A stretch of 64,000 bases of DNA from Cyanobium sp. PCC 7001. Its GTDB lineage: Bacteria; Cyanobacteriota; Cyanobacteriia; PCC-6307; Cyanobiaceae. Every line of letters starts with the position of its first letter. Position 1 is the first letter of the stretch. Of this stretch, positions 48,570-57,700 are shown piece after piece. The position numbers and the translations under genes were made by a program. Location: the NCBI RefSeq assembly GCF_000155635.1, contig NZ_DS990556.1, forward strand, positions 672,416 through 736,415, in the 5' to 3' direction. The notes under the pieces are model-generated. The model had not been told where the DNA came from. It did no database searches and saw only the letters and a list, made by a program, of their open reading frames with translations.

Positions 48570-49585
48570 GCGGAGCGCCGGAGTTCGGAATCGTGGTGGT
48601 GCACCGCTCGGCCAGTCCCTACCTGGCGGTGTGCCTGGAGCAGGCCCGGCGCTGCAATCCCCATGTGCCCGTGGTGCTGGCGGGCGACGCCAGCAATGCC
48701 GCCTTCGCCGTGGACCGCTTCGTGGCCATCGACCAGCTGCCCCGCTCCGCCGCCCACACCCAGTTCCTGCGCTGCTACCGCCACTACAGCCCGTCCCAGA
48801 GCCTGTTGTGGGAGCGCTTCTGCATCGAGCGCTGGTTCGTGGTGCTGGCCGTGATGGAGCTGGAGGGGTTCGAGCGGGTGCTGGCCCTCGATTCCGACGT
48901 GCTGCTGTTCTGCGATGCAGCCGAGGAGGCGCAGCGGTGTGCCGCCTACGCCGTGGCCCTGAACCACTGGGACGGGCAGCGGGCGCTGCCCCACTGCACC
49001 TTCATCCAGCGGCGCGAGGCCCTCGAGGAGTTCTGCGCCCTGGTGAGCGCCACCTACGCCAGCGAACACCGCCTGGAGGAGCTGAAGCAACGCAACCAGA
49101 AGCGGCTCGGCCGCCACTGGATCTCGGACATGTCGCTCTGGCACGCCTGGGCCATGACCACGGCCCGGCCGGTGCTGATCCGGGAGCGGCTGGGGGAGGA
49201 GCCGGCGATCTACGACAGCTGCATCGAACACGTGCGGGGCTTCGAGGCGGTGAATCCGCTGCCGCTGCTGGTGCGCCCCTGGAAGCGGCTCGTCTTCGAG
49301 CAGGGCCGCGCCTATGGCTTCCGGCGGCACGACGGCCGGCGGGTGCGGTTGCTGTGCGTGCACTACCACGGACGGTTCAAAGCTCTGATGGGGCGCCATG
49401 CCCGCGGACAGGCCGATGGTCTGGTGGCAGCCCTGGTGCTGCTGCGGCTGAAGCTGGCGGAGCTGCCCCTCAAGGCCCTGCGCAACTGGCGGAGCTACCT
49501 GCGCCGTCTGCTGGCAGGACCACCTGCCCCAGATCGGACGCCTGCACCACGGCCGCTGCAGGAGGACCAGGAGCCCCGGAGCTGA
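48566..49585 (+). CDS. Glycosyltransferase-like protein (GT-A type, unassigned family)
   Basis: 339 residues from GTG at 48566, which overlaps the preceding stop (GTGA). The start is a nucleotide-binding strand (EFGIVVVHRSASPYLAVCLE). FERVLALDSDVLLF carries a DxD motif for metal and sugar nucleotide, and SDMSLWHAWAMTT recalls the acceptor region of GT-A enzymes. The sugar is unknown. The last 115 bases are antisense to the end of the convergent membrane glycosyltransferase gene. Confidence 0.72.
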   Translation: MSGAPEFGIVVVHRSASPYLAVCLEQARRCNPHVPVVLAGDASNAAFAVDRFVAIDQLPRSAAHTQFLRCYRHYSPSQSLLWERFCIERWFVVLAVMELEGFERVLALDSDVLLFCDAAEEAQRCAAYAVALNHWDGQRALPHCTFIQRREALEEFCALVSATYASEHRLEELKQRNQKRLGRHWISDMSLWHAWAMTTARPVLIRERLGEEPAIYDSCIEHVRGFEAVNPLPLLVRPWKRLVFEQGRAYGFRRHDGRRVRLLCVHYHGRFKALMGRHARGQADGLVAALVLLRLKLAELPLKALRNWRSYLRRLLAGPPAPDRTPAPRPLQEDQEPRS

Positions 49586-50993
49586 GCGGGGCCGCAACGA
49601 AGCAGAGGGGCGTGTCCGGATCCAGGCGCTGGGCCAGGGCGATGGCCTCGCCGAGGCTGGTGGGCGAGCGCACCAGCCGCAGCTGGCTGCCGGGGTGAGC
49701 CCACAGGGCCGCCTGCACGCGCGTGGGCCTGTACAGGCGGTACTGATGCCACCAGGTGTCGGCCGCGAGGATGGAGCGGCACGACAGGGCACCTGCCAGC
49801 AGCGCGGCCACCAGCAGCAGCACCCCGGCCGGGCGGCTCCCCCTGACGCTCACCAGGCCCCAGAGAGCGCCAGCCACCAGCATCTGGGCGCCCAGCAGGC
49901 CCGGCAGCAGGTAGCGGGTCATCTGGGCGTGTCTGCCGCCGGTGGCCAGGTCGCCGGCCTCCAGCACCAGCAGATTGAGCAACAGCAGCAACACCAGCAG
50001 CGACCATCCCGGCGACGTCGTTCGCCGCGCCAAGACCAGAGCGCCAGCCCCCGCCAGGGCCAGCACCACCGTGAGTGCCGCAGCGGGCCACCACGGCGGC
50101 GGCTGCCCACCCAGATCCACGAAGGGGGCGCTCCAGTGCAGCCCCCGCAGCCAGGCATCCGGCGGGGCCGGCGGCACCACCCGCAGCCAGGCGGTGTGGC
50201 GCAGAAACGCCTCCAGCCGCACCCCCAGAATCCACAGCCAGGGCAGGAATGCCACCAGGGCGATCGCCATGGCGGCGCCCCAGCGGCGCCGGTGGCCGGC
50301 GGGCTGGCCCGGCAGCAGACCATGGAGGCCATGGCTGAGGGGAACCAGCACGAAGATCAGGCTGGTGTACAGGCCCGCCACGAGGGTGAGCACATAGCTC
50401 CAGAACGGCAGCGGGCCCGGGCCCCGTCTGAGGCGCAGCAGGCCCGCACAGGCCAGGGCCGTAAGCAGCACCAGAAGGCTGTAGGGCCGGGCCTCCTGGG
50501 CATAGAGAAGCTGCAGCGGCGACACGACGGCCATGCCGGCCGCCAGGGCAGCAAGGCCAAGGGATCCCGATACTTCCCATCCGAGCCAGTACACCGCCGG
50601 CACGAGCAGCACACTGAACAGGGCCGAGAGCAGACGCACCGAGACCATGGCCTCGCCGAATCCTTCCCGCACCAGCCGGGCCAGCAGGAAGTAGAGCGGC
50701 GGGTGCTCGGGATGGCGCGCCAGTTCCCGCAGGGTCGCACTCCAGCCATGGTCGGCGGAGAGTCGCAGGAACTGCTGCAGCTCACCGGCCGTGAGCTGGG
50801 CTGGCGGCTCCAGAGGAGGGAAGCCGGCGGTGCGCAGCGCGGTGTACACCTCGTCGTGGGAGAGCCACTGGTGCCCGGGGTCGTGAAAGCGGAGTGCCGC
50901 CGCCGCCACCATCAGCACCAGGAGGCCCCAGCCGGTCCTGGGACGCCAGGGGCTCAACCGGGGTCCCAGTCTCGCCTCACCATCCCGAGCCAT
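49470..50993 (-). CDS. Membrane glycosyltransferase, GT39/ArnT-like (GT-C)
   Basis: 507 residues with about ten membrane segments. After the first helix comes the GT-C signature in an outer loop: LSHDEVYTALRTAGF, with an acidic catalytic Asp-Glu pair. HPEHPPLYFLLARLVREGFG follows, as in ArnT/PMT-like enzymes that use polyprenyl-linked sugars. The C-terminal part (about 430 on) is soluble. It begins 20 bases after the pyruvyl transferase gene, so it is probably an envelope glycan enzyme. Sugar and acceptor are unknown. The 3' end overlaps the convergent gene. Confidence 0.85.
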   Translation of the reverse strand: MARDGEARLGPRLSPWRPRTGWGLLVLMVAAAALRFHDPGHQWLSHDEVYTALRTAGFPPLEPPAQLTAGELQQFLRLSADHGWSATLRELARHPEHPPLYFLLARLVREGFGEAMVSVRLLSALFSVLLVPAVYWLGWEVSGSLGLAALAAGMAVVSPLQLLYAQEARPYSLLVLLTALACAGLLRLRRGPGPLPFWSYVLTLVAGLYTSLIFVLVPLSHGLHGLLPGQPAGHRRRWGAAMAIALVAFLPWLWILGVRLEAFLRHTAWLRVVPPAPPDAWLRGLHWSAPFVDLGGQPPPWWPAAALTVVLALAGAGALVLARRTTSPGWSLLVLLLLLNLLVLEAGDLATGGRHAQMTRYLLPGLLGAQMLVAGALWGLVSVRGSRPAGVLLLVAALLAGALSCRSILAADTWWHQYRLYRPTRVQAALWAHPGSQLRLVRSPTSLGEAIALAQRLDPDTPLCFVAAPLSSGAPGPPAAAVVQASDLGQVVLPADGAGSSASCAGP

Positions 50994-51013
50994 CAGCCAC
51001 TCCCACACAGCCC

Positions 51014-52015
51014 TCAGCCGGCCTTTTCCTGAACCAGGGCCACAGAGGCCTGGAGCGCCTGGCGGGACAGCAGGAGCATCCGCGCCTGACTGGCGGCGAT
51101 CGCCTCCAGGGGGCAATCCTCCAGACAACCGCGCATCAAGGCGGCCAGTTGATCCGGGCTGCAGGCCTCAGCGGGGAAGAGGTGGGGCCAGCCGGTGCGG
51201 CTGAGCACCTCGGTGAGCTTGCCGCCCCCGGCGATCTGATCCACGGCGATCACGGGCACACCGGCCGCCAGGGCGAGCAGCGAGCCATGCAGCCGGGTGG
51301 TGATCACCAGATCCACCCCGTCGAAGGCCGCTTCGATGTCAGCCGCGGAATTGCGGGCCGAAAGCACCGTGTCGATCGGCAGCACGGGGCCGGGGTGATC
51401 GGCCAGCACCTGCCTGAACAGGCCCTCCACTGCCGCCGAGCGGTCCCGCGCCGGGCCGTAGTCCTTCTGAGGCCCCCTCAGGCAGAGGCCGATGCGTGCC
51501 TGGGCCGGGCTGGCGGGCCGGGGCCGCTCCAAGGGCGGCTGGCAGCGGGCAATGGCCAGATCAAAGGTGGCGGACTCGGTGCCGTCGCGCGCCACCACCC
51601 CATCGAGCAGGACATTGAAAGGTCGTTGGCGCTCCAGCAGCGACACCCCGGCGGCGAGCTTGCGGGCATGGCCGCAGGCAGCGAGCAGCCGTCGCACCCG
51701 CTTGGTCAGCACCAGCGGCCCGCAGACGAACACCAGCGTGTGCAGCTGGCTGGCCAGCCGCCAGGGCCGGCGGATCGCCAGATGGCTCGGCAGCGCGTGG
51801 CTGGGGTGGGAGAGCACGCTGTGGGGCACCCCGGCCGTGCGCAGCGCGGCCGAGAGGTTCTCCACCGCCAGCAGATCGCCAAGGGTGGCGCCCCTGGGCC
51901 AGCTGCCCCACCACACCAGCGCCACCGGGGCAGTGGGAGGGGGCTGGCGCCATCCCCGAAGGCCGGCGGGCACCAACCGGGCCAGGCCGGAGGACGAGTG
52001 AGCGCGATCAGCCAT
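51014..52015 (-). CDS. Polysaccharide pyruvyl transferase family protein
   Basis: 333 residues from ATG at 52015, overlapping the folB stop by 8 bases. The family pattern is visible: VALVWWGSWPRGATLGDLLAVE near the N-terminus, LVFVCGPLVLTKRVRRL, RIGLCLRGPQKDYG mid-protein, and the C-terminal LVITTRLHGSLLALAAGVPVIAVD. These enzymes (CsaB, WcaK, AmsJ type) add pyruvate ketals to surface sugars, which can anchor S-layer proteins. Here the next gene is a membrane glycosyltransferase, consistent with a cell-surface glycan. Confidence 0.85.
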   Translation of the reverse strand: MADRAHSSSGLARLVPAGLRGWRQPPPTAPVALVWWGSWPRGATLGDLLAVENLSAALRTAGVPHSVLSHPSHALPSHLAIRRPWRLASQLHTLVFVCGPLVLTKRVRRLLAACGHARKLAAGVSLLERQRPFNVLLDGVVARDGTESATFDLAIARCQPPLERPRPASPAQARIGLCLRGPQKDYGPARDRSAAVEGLFRQVLADHPGPVLPIDTVLSARNSAADIEAAFDGVDLVITTRLHGSLLALAAGVPVIAVDQIAGGGKLTEVLSRTGWPHLFPAEACSPDQLAALMRGCLEDCPLEAIAASQARMLLLSRQALQASVALVQEKAG

Positions 52016-52415
52016 GGGCACCCTCGAGGCCGAGCAGCGGCGGCGGCCCGGCGGGCCAGTGGCGGCTGCGGCGCACGGCCACCAGGCCCGAGAAGCCCGG
52101 CACCGGAGCGGCGCACTTGCGCAGTTCGAGCCACACCGGCACGGGCCCGTACAGGGCCTCCACCCGGGCAAGGATGCGCTCGCTGAAGTGTTCGAGGGTG
52201 AGGCACTCCAGACGCGGTGCCAACTGCAGCAGATCGGCGATCAGGCGGCTGTAGTCGAGGCTGGCGGCAAGGGAATCGGCCCGGGCGGCCTCGGCCAGGT
52301 CGGCCCCGAGCACCACGTCGAGTTCGAACCGCTGGCCCAGCCGCCGCTCCTGCTCCAGCACCCCCACATGGGCCCACAGGCGCAGGCCCCGCACCACCAC
52401 CTGATCGCCGCTCAC
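52008..52415 (-). CDS. folB: Dihydroneopterin aldolase
   Basis: 135-residue folate enzyme that cleaves dihydroneopterin to 6-hydroxymethyldihydropterin. [25 protein letters not shown] carries the family start (in parts: [15 protein letters not shown]), [11 protein letters not shown] and [14 protein letters not shown] hold the pterin-binding Glu, and the catalytic Lys is in [17 protein letters not shown] at 52415 overlaps the proA stop (GTGA). The length is normal for the family (about 120) plus a short tail. Confidence 0.93.
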   Translation of the reverse strand: MSGDQVVVRGLRLWAHVGVLEQERRLGQRFELDVVLGADLAEAARADSLAASLDYSRLIADLLQLAPRLECLTLEHFSERILARVEALYGPVPVWLELRKCAAPVPGFSGLVAVRRSRHWPAGPPPLLGLEGAHG

Positions 52416-53776
52416 AGGGGCAGGGAACGGTGGGTGAAGCGGCGTTCCCCCTGGGCGTAGTCGGCGGCGATGTGGCCTTCGCCCCGCAGGCGATAGCGGT
52501 AGGTCACCAGGCCTTCCAGGCCCACCGGCCCCCGCGGCGGCAGGGTCTGGGTGCTGATGCCCACCTCGGCCCCGAAGCCGTAGCGGAAACCGTCGGCGAA
52601 GCGGGTGCTGCAGTTGAGGAACACCCCGGCGCTGTCCACCGCCGCGAGGAAGCGATCGGCCGTGGCTGCATCGGTGGTGCAGATCGCGTCGGTGTGCCTG
52701 GATCCGTAGCGGCCGATGTGCTCCAGGGCAGTCTCCAGATCCTCCACCACCTTCACCGCCAGGATCAGATCGGAATACTCCGTGCCCCAGTCGACCTCCG
52801 TGGCCGCCACCGGCACCCCCAGGGCCTGACTGGCCCCATCGCCGCGCAGCTCCACCCCGGCCCGGGCGAAGGCGGGGATGGCCAGGGAGAGAAAGGCCGG
52901 AGCGATGGCCCGATGCACCAGCAGGGTTTCGATGGCGTTGCAGGCCGCCGGGTACTGGGTCTTGGCATCGAGGGCCACCCGCAGGGCCTGCTCCGGATCG
53001 GCGGCGGCATCGACATAGAGGTGGCACACCCCATCGGCGTGGCCCAGCACCGGGATGCGGGTGTTGTCCTGGATGAAGCGCACGAGGGCATTGGAGCCCC
53101 GGGGGATGATCAGGTCCACCAGGCCATCCAGCTTCAGCAAGGCCAGGCTCTCCTCCCGGCTGGTGAGCAGGGTGAGGGCCTCCGGCGCCACGGCGCTGCG
53201 GCCCAGCCCCGTCTGCAGGGCGGCGAGGATGGCCCCGCAGCTGCGGCTGGCCTCCCGGCCGCCCTTCAAGATGGCGCCATTGCCGGAGCGGATGGCCAGG
53301 GAGGCGATCTGCATCACCGCATCGGGCCGGGCCTCGAAGATCACCCCCACCACCCCGAGGGGCACGCTGAGCCGCTCCAGCACCAGTCCCTGATCCAGTT
53401 CCGTATGGAGCTGGCGCCGTCCCACCGGGTCTGGCAGACCAGCCACCTGGCGCACGCCGGCGATCGCCCCATCGAGCTTGGCGGCATCGAGCTTGAGCCG
53501 CGCCACCAGGGCAGGCGCCAGGCCATTGCCGGCGGCAGCCTCCAGATCGGCCTGGTTGGCGGCCAGGATCGAGGGGCGGGCCTGCTCCAGCGCCTCGGCC
53601 ATCGCCAGCACGGCCTGCTGGCGGGCCCCATCGCCGCACTGGCCCAGGGCCATGGCGCAACGGCGCACGGTGGCGGCCCGCTGCAGCAGCTCGGGGCTCG
53701 GATCGGGAACGGCAGCCGCCGGAGCGGCGGTGCCCGGCGGGCCGGATCCGGGCGGCGGTGTGGCGGTGACGGTCAT
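52412..53776 (-). CDS. proA: Gamma-glutamyl phosphate reductase
   Basis: 454-residue aldehyde-dehydrogenase-fold enzyme for the second step of proline synthesis, NADPH-dependent. The catalytic Cys is in [34 protein letters not shown] is the ProA-specific segment, and [15 protein letters not shown] follows. About 25 Pro/Ala-rich residues precede the usual start. It lies between the ROK kinase (7 bases) and folB (GTGA overlap). Confidence 0.96.
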   Translation of the reverse strand: MTVTATPPPGSGPPGTAAPAAAVPDPSPELLQRAATVRRCAMALGQCGDGARQQAVLAMAEALEQARPSILAANQADLEAAAGNGLAPALVARLKLDAAKLDGAIAGVRQVAGLPDPVGRRQLHTELDQGLVLERLSVPLGVVGVIFEARPDAVMQIASLAIRSGNGAILKGGREASRSCGAILAALQTGLGRSAVAPEALTLLTSREESLALLKLDGLVDLIIPRGSNALVRFIQDNTRIPVLGHADGVCHLYVDAAADPEQALRVALDAKTQYPAACNAIETLLVHRAIAPAFLSLAIPAFARAGVELRGDGASQALGVPVAATEVDWGTEYSDLILAVKVVEDLETALEHIGRYGSRHTDAICTTDAATADRFLAAVDSAGVFLNCSTRFADGFRYGFGAEVGISTQTLPPRGPVGLEGLVTYRYRLRGEGHIAADYAQGERRFTHRSLPL

Positions 53777-53783
53777 GCCCCCA

Positions 53784-54743
53784 TCATCCCAAGCGGACGG
53801 ACTGGAGCCGTTGGAAGGCCAGCCGGGCGGCCCCCAGCCGGCCGGCCCCGTTGCCGAGGGCGCAGCGCTCGATCCGCAGACCCTCGCGGCTCACCTCCAG
53901 CACCCGCTGCTCCACCTGCTCCCAGACGGCCGGCAGGAAGTGGTGGCTGGCGCCGCTGAGTCCCCCTCCCAGCAGCACCAGCTCCGGGGTGAGCACGTAG
54001 AGCAGCGAACTCAGGCCGGTGCCTAGCAACCGCCCGTAGGCCCGCCACACCGCCAGGGCCTCGCCATCGCCGCCATCGGCGCGGCGGCAGAGCTCCTCGG
54101 GATCCAGGCCGCTGAGCCGGCCCAGACCGCCGATGCTGCAATAGCTCTCCAGAGAGCCCCGGTTGCCGCTGTTGCAGGCGGGGCCATCGGGCTGGATCCC
54201 GATCAGGCCGGGCTCGGCCGCAGCCCCGCCATGGCCGGTGAACAGCTCGCCTCCCAGCAGCACCGCTCCACCCACGCCCGTGCCGAGGGTGAGGAGCAGC
54301 ACATCCGCGCTGCCCCGGGCGGCACCCTGCCAGAGCTCGCCGATCAGCGCACAGTCGGCGTCGTTGGCCAGGGTGACGCGCCGCTCCAGCAGCGGCTCGA
54401 GCCAGTCCGCCAGGGGCACATCCCGCCAGCCCGGCAGGTTGATGGCAATGCGGGCACGGCGGCAGGCCCGGTCGCTGGGGCCGGGGTGGCCGATTCCCAC
54501 CCGGTCGGCCCGACGCTCCGGGTCGATCGCCTCCACCGCCTCGGCGATCGCCATCGTCACCGCCCCGGGCACGGCCGGCTGGGGAGTGGGATGCACCGCC
54601 TGGGCCAGCAGGGTGCCCACTGCGTCGAAGCGGCCGACCTTGATGGCACTGCCGCCCAGATCCACGCCGATGGCCTGGGGGCCTGGGCGGCTCTCCGCTG
54701 CTCCCGGGTCCATCCCCTGCCCGCCCTTGCTCTCGGGATCCAT
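53784..54743 (-). CDS. ROK-family sugar kinase with incomplete zinc motif
   Basis: 319-residue ROK protein, probably a glucokinase or related sugar kinase. The phosphate loop is [17 protein letters not shown] (about 24-40), [12 protein letters not shown] carries the catalytic Asp, and [15 protein letters not shown] and EPGLIGI follow. The zinc motif of ROK kinases is CxCGxxGCxE; here [10 protein letters not shown] keeps only the first Cys. No N-terminal HTH is present, so it is a kinase, not a repressor. It starts 2 bases after the tamB stop. Confidence 0.9.
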   Translation of the reverse strand: MDPESKGGQGMDPGAAESRPGPQAIGVDLGGSAIKVGRFDAVGTLLAQAVHPTPQPAVPGAVTMAIAEAVEAIDPERRADRVGIGHPGPSDRACRRARIAINLPGWRDVPLADWLEPLLERRVTLANDADCALIGELWQGAARGSADVLLLTLGTGVGGAVLLGGELFTGHGGAAAEPGLIGIQPDGPACNSGNRGSLESYCSIGGLGRLSGLDPEELCRRADGGDGEALAVWRAYGRLLGTGLSSLLYVLTPELVLLGGGLSGASHHFLPAVWEQVEQRVLEVSREGLRIERCALGNGAGRLGAARLAFQRLQSVRLG

Positions 54744-54745
54744 CG

Positions 54746-57700
54746 TCAGAAGCGGAAGAACACCTGCAGCTGGGTCTGCCACACCCCCTCGGTGTCCACC
54801 GATCCCTGCAGGTTGATCAGTTCGGAGGCCTTGAAGTTGAGGTTCAGCTGCGGAGGCACATCGGAGCGGTTCGGAGCCGCGAGCACCGAGGCATTGAAGC
54901 GCTCCGTGATGTCCAGGCCGATCTCGGCACCGAGCACGAGCTGGGGTGGCACCCGCTCCGAGCGACGCTCCGATCCGCTCCCCACCGACTGGTTCACGTA
55001 GGCCGGATAGAGGGCGAAGCTGAGACGCTGATTGAAGGCATCACTGAGGGTGCCGAGCAGGGGCGAGAGCAGCGACTGGCCCACCACCGTGGCCAGGGCC
55101 GCTCCGGCTCCGGCCCCGGTGAGACCCGCCAGGGAGTTGCCGCCGATCAGGGCCAGCAGGCGATCCTCCGGCAGGGGGGGACTGCTGCGCAGGGAAATGG
55201 TGTCGGCGAGCCGGTCGGCCGGGCCGCTCACCGAGAGGTAGACCCGCACCAGGTTGAGCTGGTCGAGGCTGTTGGCCCCGCCCTGGGCCTCGATCTCCGC
55301 CACCGATGGCGCATAGGAGCCGCTGGCGCCCAGGGCCCCCACCCGCAGGCTGTCGGACACCCGGGTCTGCAGGGCGATGTCCACATAGGGGATCAGGCCG
55401 GCCGAAGGGGTGAACACCGCCACGTTCGGGGCGTCGGGATCGAGGCTGAAGGTGGTGGTGAACAGGGTGAGGCGGCCGCGCCTGAGCCGCACCACCCCAC
55501 GGGCCTCCAGCGTGGGGTCGAGGCGGCCATTGATCGTGAGCAGCCCTTCGGAGGCGAAGCTGGCCAGGTTGGGCACCCCCACCGTGAGATCCGGGCCGAG
55601 CGTGAGGCGCAGGTTGTCGAAGCCCACCACGCTGAACCTGGGCAGCAGGTCCCGCAGGCTGGCGCTGGCCTGGCTCTCCACCCCGGGGCCGTAGAGCACC
55701 AGGGGCCTCTCGAACCGCCAGCCCTCAAGCGCCAGCTTGGGCACGCTGTCCTCGCCGGTGGAGCCCACCTCGGCGGGCTGCACGTTGATCGAACCCCGGG
55801 CCACAGCCAGAGCGCCGCTGAGGTCGAGTTCGGCCAGGCTGCCCGACACCACCAGGGTGCCGGCCACCTCCGCCTTCACCCGGGGCAGGGCGAACGGCAC
55901 ATCCTTGAGGACGATCTGAAGCCGGGAGGGCTCCTCGGCCTCGGTGAACGCCGGCTTGAGCAGACCGAGGCTGCCGCTGCCGCTGACGCTGCCGCCCTGG
56001 CCCACCCGGGCCGTGAATTCCTGGAGGAAGAGCTGCTCGAAGTCGAACAGCATGGTGGCCTGCAGGTCCTCCACGGTCTGGCCCGCCAGGACCATCGTGG
56101 TGTCGCGGAAGCGCAGGAACCCGTTGGCGATCGGCCGGTTGAGGCTGCCCCGCACCAGCAGCTGCAGATCGCCCGCGCCCTGCTTCCACGCCACCTCGGG
56201 CCCCGCCAGCTCGGTGAGGAAGCGCAGGCCGTCATCCCGGCTGGCCAGGCGCAGCTCCATGCCCTCGGTGGCGGGATTGAGGGGCACGGTGCCCGCCAGC
56301 TCGATGTTGCTGGACGCCCCCTCGGCCCGCACGGCCAGATCCAGCGTGAGCATGTCGTCAGCCACCGCCACGGCACCGCGCTCCAGCGCCAGGGAGGTCT
56401 CGCCCACGGCGGCCCCGTCGAGGGTCATGGCGATCGCGAGCTCCGGCTCCGGTCCGCCCAGCCGGTAGGTGCCGCTCGCGCCCAGATTGCCCCGCAGGCC
56501 GGCCGGCACGGGGGTCAACAGGGCCAGCAGCGCCAGGGGCAGACCGGAAAAGGACAGCTCCCCGGACCCGAGGCGGAACGGGCCGCGCAGCTGCAGCCGC
56601 ACCGGCTCTCCGGTGAGGGCCAGGTCCACGTCCTGGCCGGGCAGCCACAGATGGCCGTCGACACGCAGGTCGGCCCGGGTGTCCACCAGCCGGGGGCCCT
56701 CCAGGGTGGCGTCCAGGTTGAAGCGGGCAGCGAGCCTCTCCAGCCGCTCGGCCGTGCTGAGGCCGCTGAGGGGATCCTGCCGTGCCCCCCGCAGGGCGGC
56801 GCGGGCCCGGTCGAGGGCGGCCAGCTGGTCGTCCAGGCTGCCGCCGAGGGTGTCGATCAGCAGGGTGCCCAGATCCATGGCGGAGCCCTGGGTGATCGGC
56901 CCTTCGCCCTGCCAGCGCGGCCAGGCCTCCAGCAGCTGGCGCACCAGCGGATCCCGCAGGTTGCGGCCGGTGATCGTGGCCCGGAAGGGTCCCTTCCAGC
57001 GCCCGCGCCAGTCGATGGCGATCTCGCCGGAGCTGAGCGGCTCCACCTCGAGGCGGGCCCGGTAGCGCCGCTCGGTGTAGCTGCCCTCGATCGTGGTGCT
57101 GCGTGCCCAGACCCCCAGCAGCACGGGCCGCTCCAGGCGGGCCTCTCCCCGGAACGCCAGGGGCTGCAGTTCCAGCTCCCCGCCACCGCTGAGGTTGCCC
57201 TGCAGGGGCTGGCGTTGACTGCGGGGCCCCAGGGTGAGCAGCAGGCCGTCGAGGGGAAAGCTGTCGGCGGTCCAGCGGTAGAGACGGGGCGTGCCGCGCA
57301 GCGCCAGCTCCCCGCTGCCGCGCCGCAGCACCACCGTGCGGGGAACCCAGCGTCGATCGAGACTCGCCTCCAGGGCGGCGGTCTCCGCCGTGCCGCTGGC
57401 CTCCATGGCCAGCCGCCCGCCGCCGGCAGGATCCCCGAACCAGTTGCCCACCCAGGTTTCCGACACCCGAAGCGGTCCCGCCCCCGGAGCGCTGACCCTC
57501 AGATCGAAGTCGGGGGTGAGACCGGTGAGCGGTCCGCGGATGGTGCCGCTGGCCTGAAGCACCCCCTCCAGGCTGGTGCCAACCAGGGCACCGAGCTTGG
57601 GGAGGGGGTAATCGCGCAGGGTCAGGCGCAGATCGAGCGGACCCAGCCGGGGCTCCTGGCCGGGCTGGAGCCGCAGGGGCAGGGATCCGCTGGCCGTGAG

